Source: Desulfobulbaceae bacterium
GTDB lineage: Bacteria; Desulfobacterota; Desulfobulbia; Desulfobulbales; Desulfocapsaceae
Length of the DNA: 7,720 nucleotides
Direction of reading: 5' to 3'
Assembly: GCA_030599175.1 (NCBI GenBank)
Contig: JAUVON010000117.1
Span: 1-7,720, forward strand
In this document: positions 7,605 through 7,720 of the stretch, in pieces
Layout of the letters: each line of letters begins with the position of its first letter
How positions within the stretch are numbered: position 1 is the first letter of the stretch
Made by a program: the position numbers and the translations under genes
The notes under the pieces: model-generated
Database searches by the model: none
The model's input: the letters and a program-made list of their open reading frames with translations, nothing else
What the model was told of the DNA's origin: nothing

Positions 7605-7720
7605 CAGTAGTGTCCGGTTTAGATCCTGCAGGAGGATTCATGGGTAATTTTTGGGAGCGTCATCCAGTAAATTTCGTAGCATTTTTTTAATGTTTTCACA
7701 TTTGATTTGTATCAGTCTTC
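7605..7720. repeat. Second partial copy of the palindromic (MITE-like) repeat, truncated by the window end
   Basis: The copy begins with CAGTAGTGTCCGGTT (7605-7619). It continues through GGATTCATGGG (7634-7644) and TTTTCACAT...ATTTGTATCA (7693-7714) into the first bases of the palindrome centre (GTCTTC, 7715-7720). It aligns over its full length with the reverse complement of 71-188, with scattered mismatches and a few indels, and 7681-7720 matches 1-40 directly at 38 of 40 positions. Both relations hold because the element is itself palindromic. The other half lies beyond the window, so neither the total length nor target-site duplications can be checked here. Confidence 0.6.

Overview
The window holds five intact protein-coding genes between two partial copies of a palindromic repeat element. 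Base composition is moderate. The gene set (a sigma-54 activator, a large periplasmic-sensing HD-GYP protein, an MltB-type lytic transglycosylase, a YqaA-like membrane protein and a YkgJ-type cysteine-cluster protein) suggests a Gram-negative bacterium. A Desulfobacterota-like (deltaproteobacterial) host is my guess, from gene style only; no marker gene is present to prove it.

Layout. Positions 1-188 are most of one copy of a fold-back, MITE-like repeat, ending at an AACCGGACAC boundary. On the minus strand three genes run head to tail with short gaps: mltB (5940 to 4720), a PhnD-like sensor/GAF/HD-GYP protein with a degenerate GGDEF tail (4697 to 1947), and a GAF/AAA+/Fis sigma-54-dependent regulator (1889 to 231). 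The gaps are 22 and 57 bp, so they are probably one operon. From 5941 to 6244 lies a divergent intergenic region with a REP-like CGTCATTCCCGCG hairpin element and a good sigma-70-type promoter facing right. On the plus strand follow a yqaA-like gene (6245-6703) and a YkgJ-family gene (6836-7549). A second copy of the palindromic repeat begins at about 7605 and runs off the end of the window.

How the genes may work together (inference): the minus-strand genes combine sensing of a periplasmic ligand, turnover of cyclic di-GMP by the HD-GYP domain, control of sigma-54 promoters, and peptidoglycan remodelling by MltB. This would fit a cell-envelope or surface-lifestyle signalling unit, but the link rests only on gene order. 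The two plus-strand genes look like ordinary conserved genes with no visible link to the operon.

No CRISPR array, defence system, tRNA, rRNA or transposase gene was seen. The most unusual features are the palindromic repeats at both ends, the short sequence one of them shares with the REP-like element, and the domain architecture of the HD-GYP protein.
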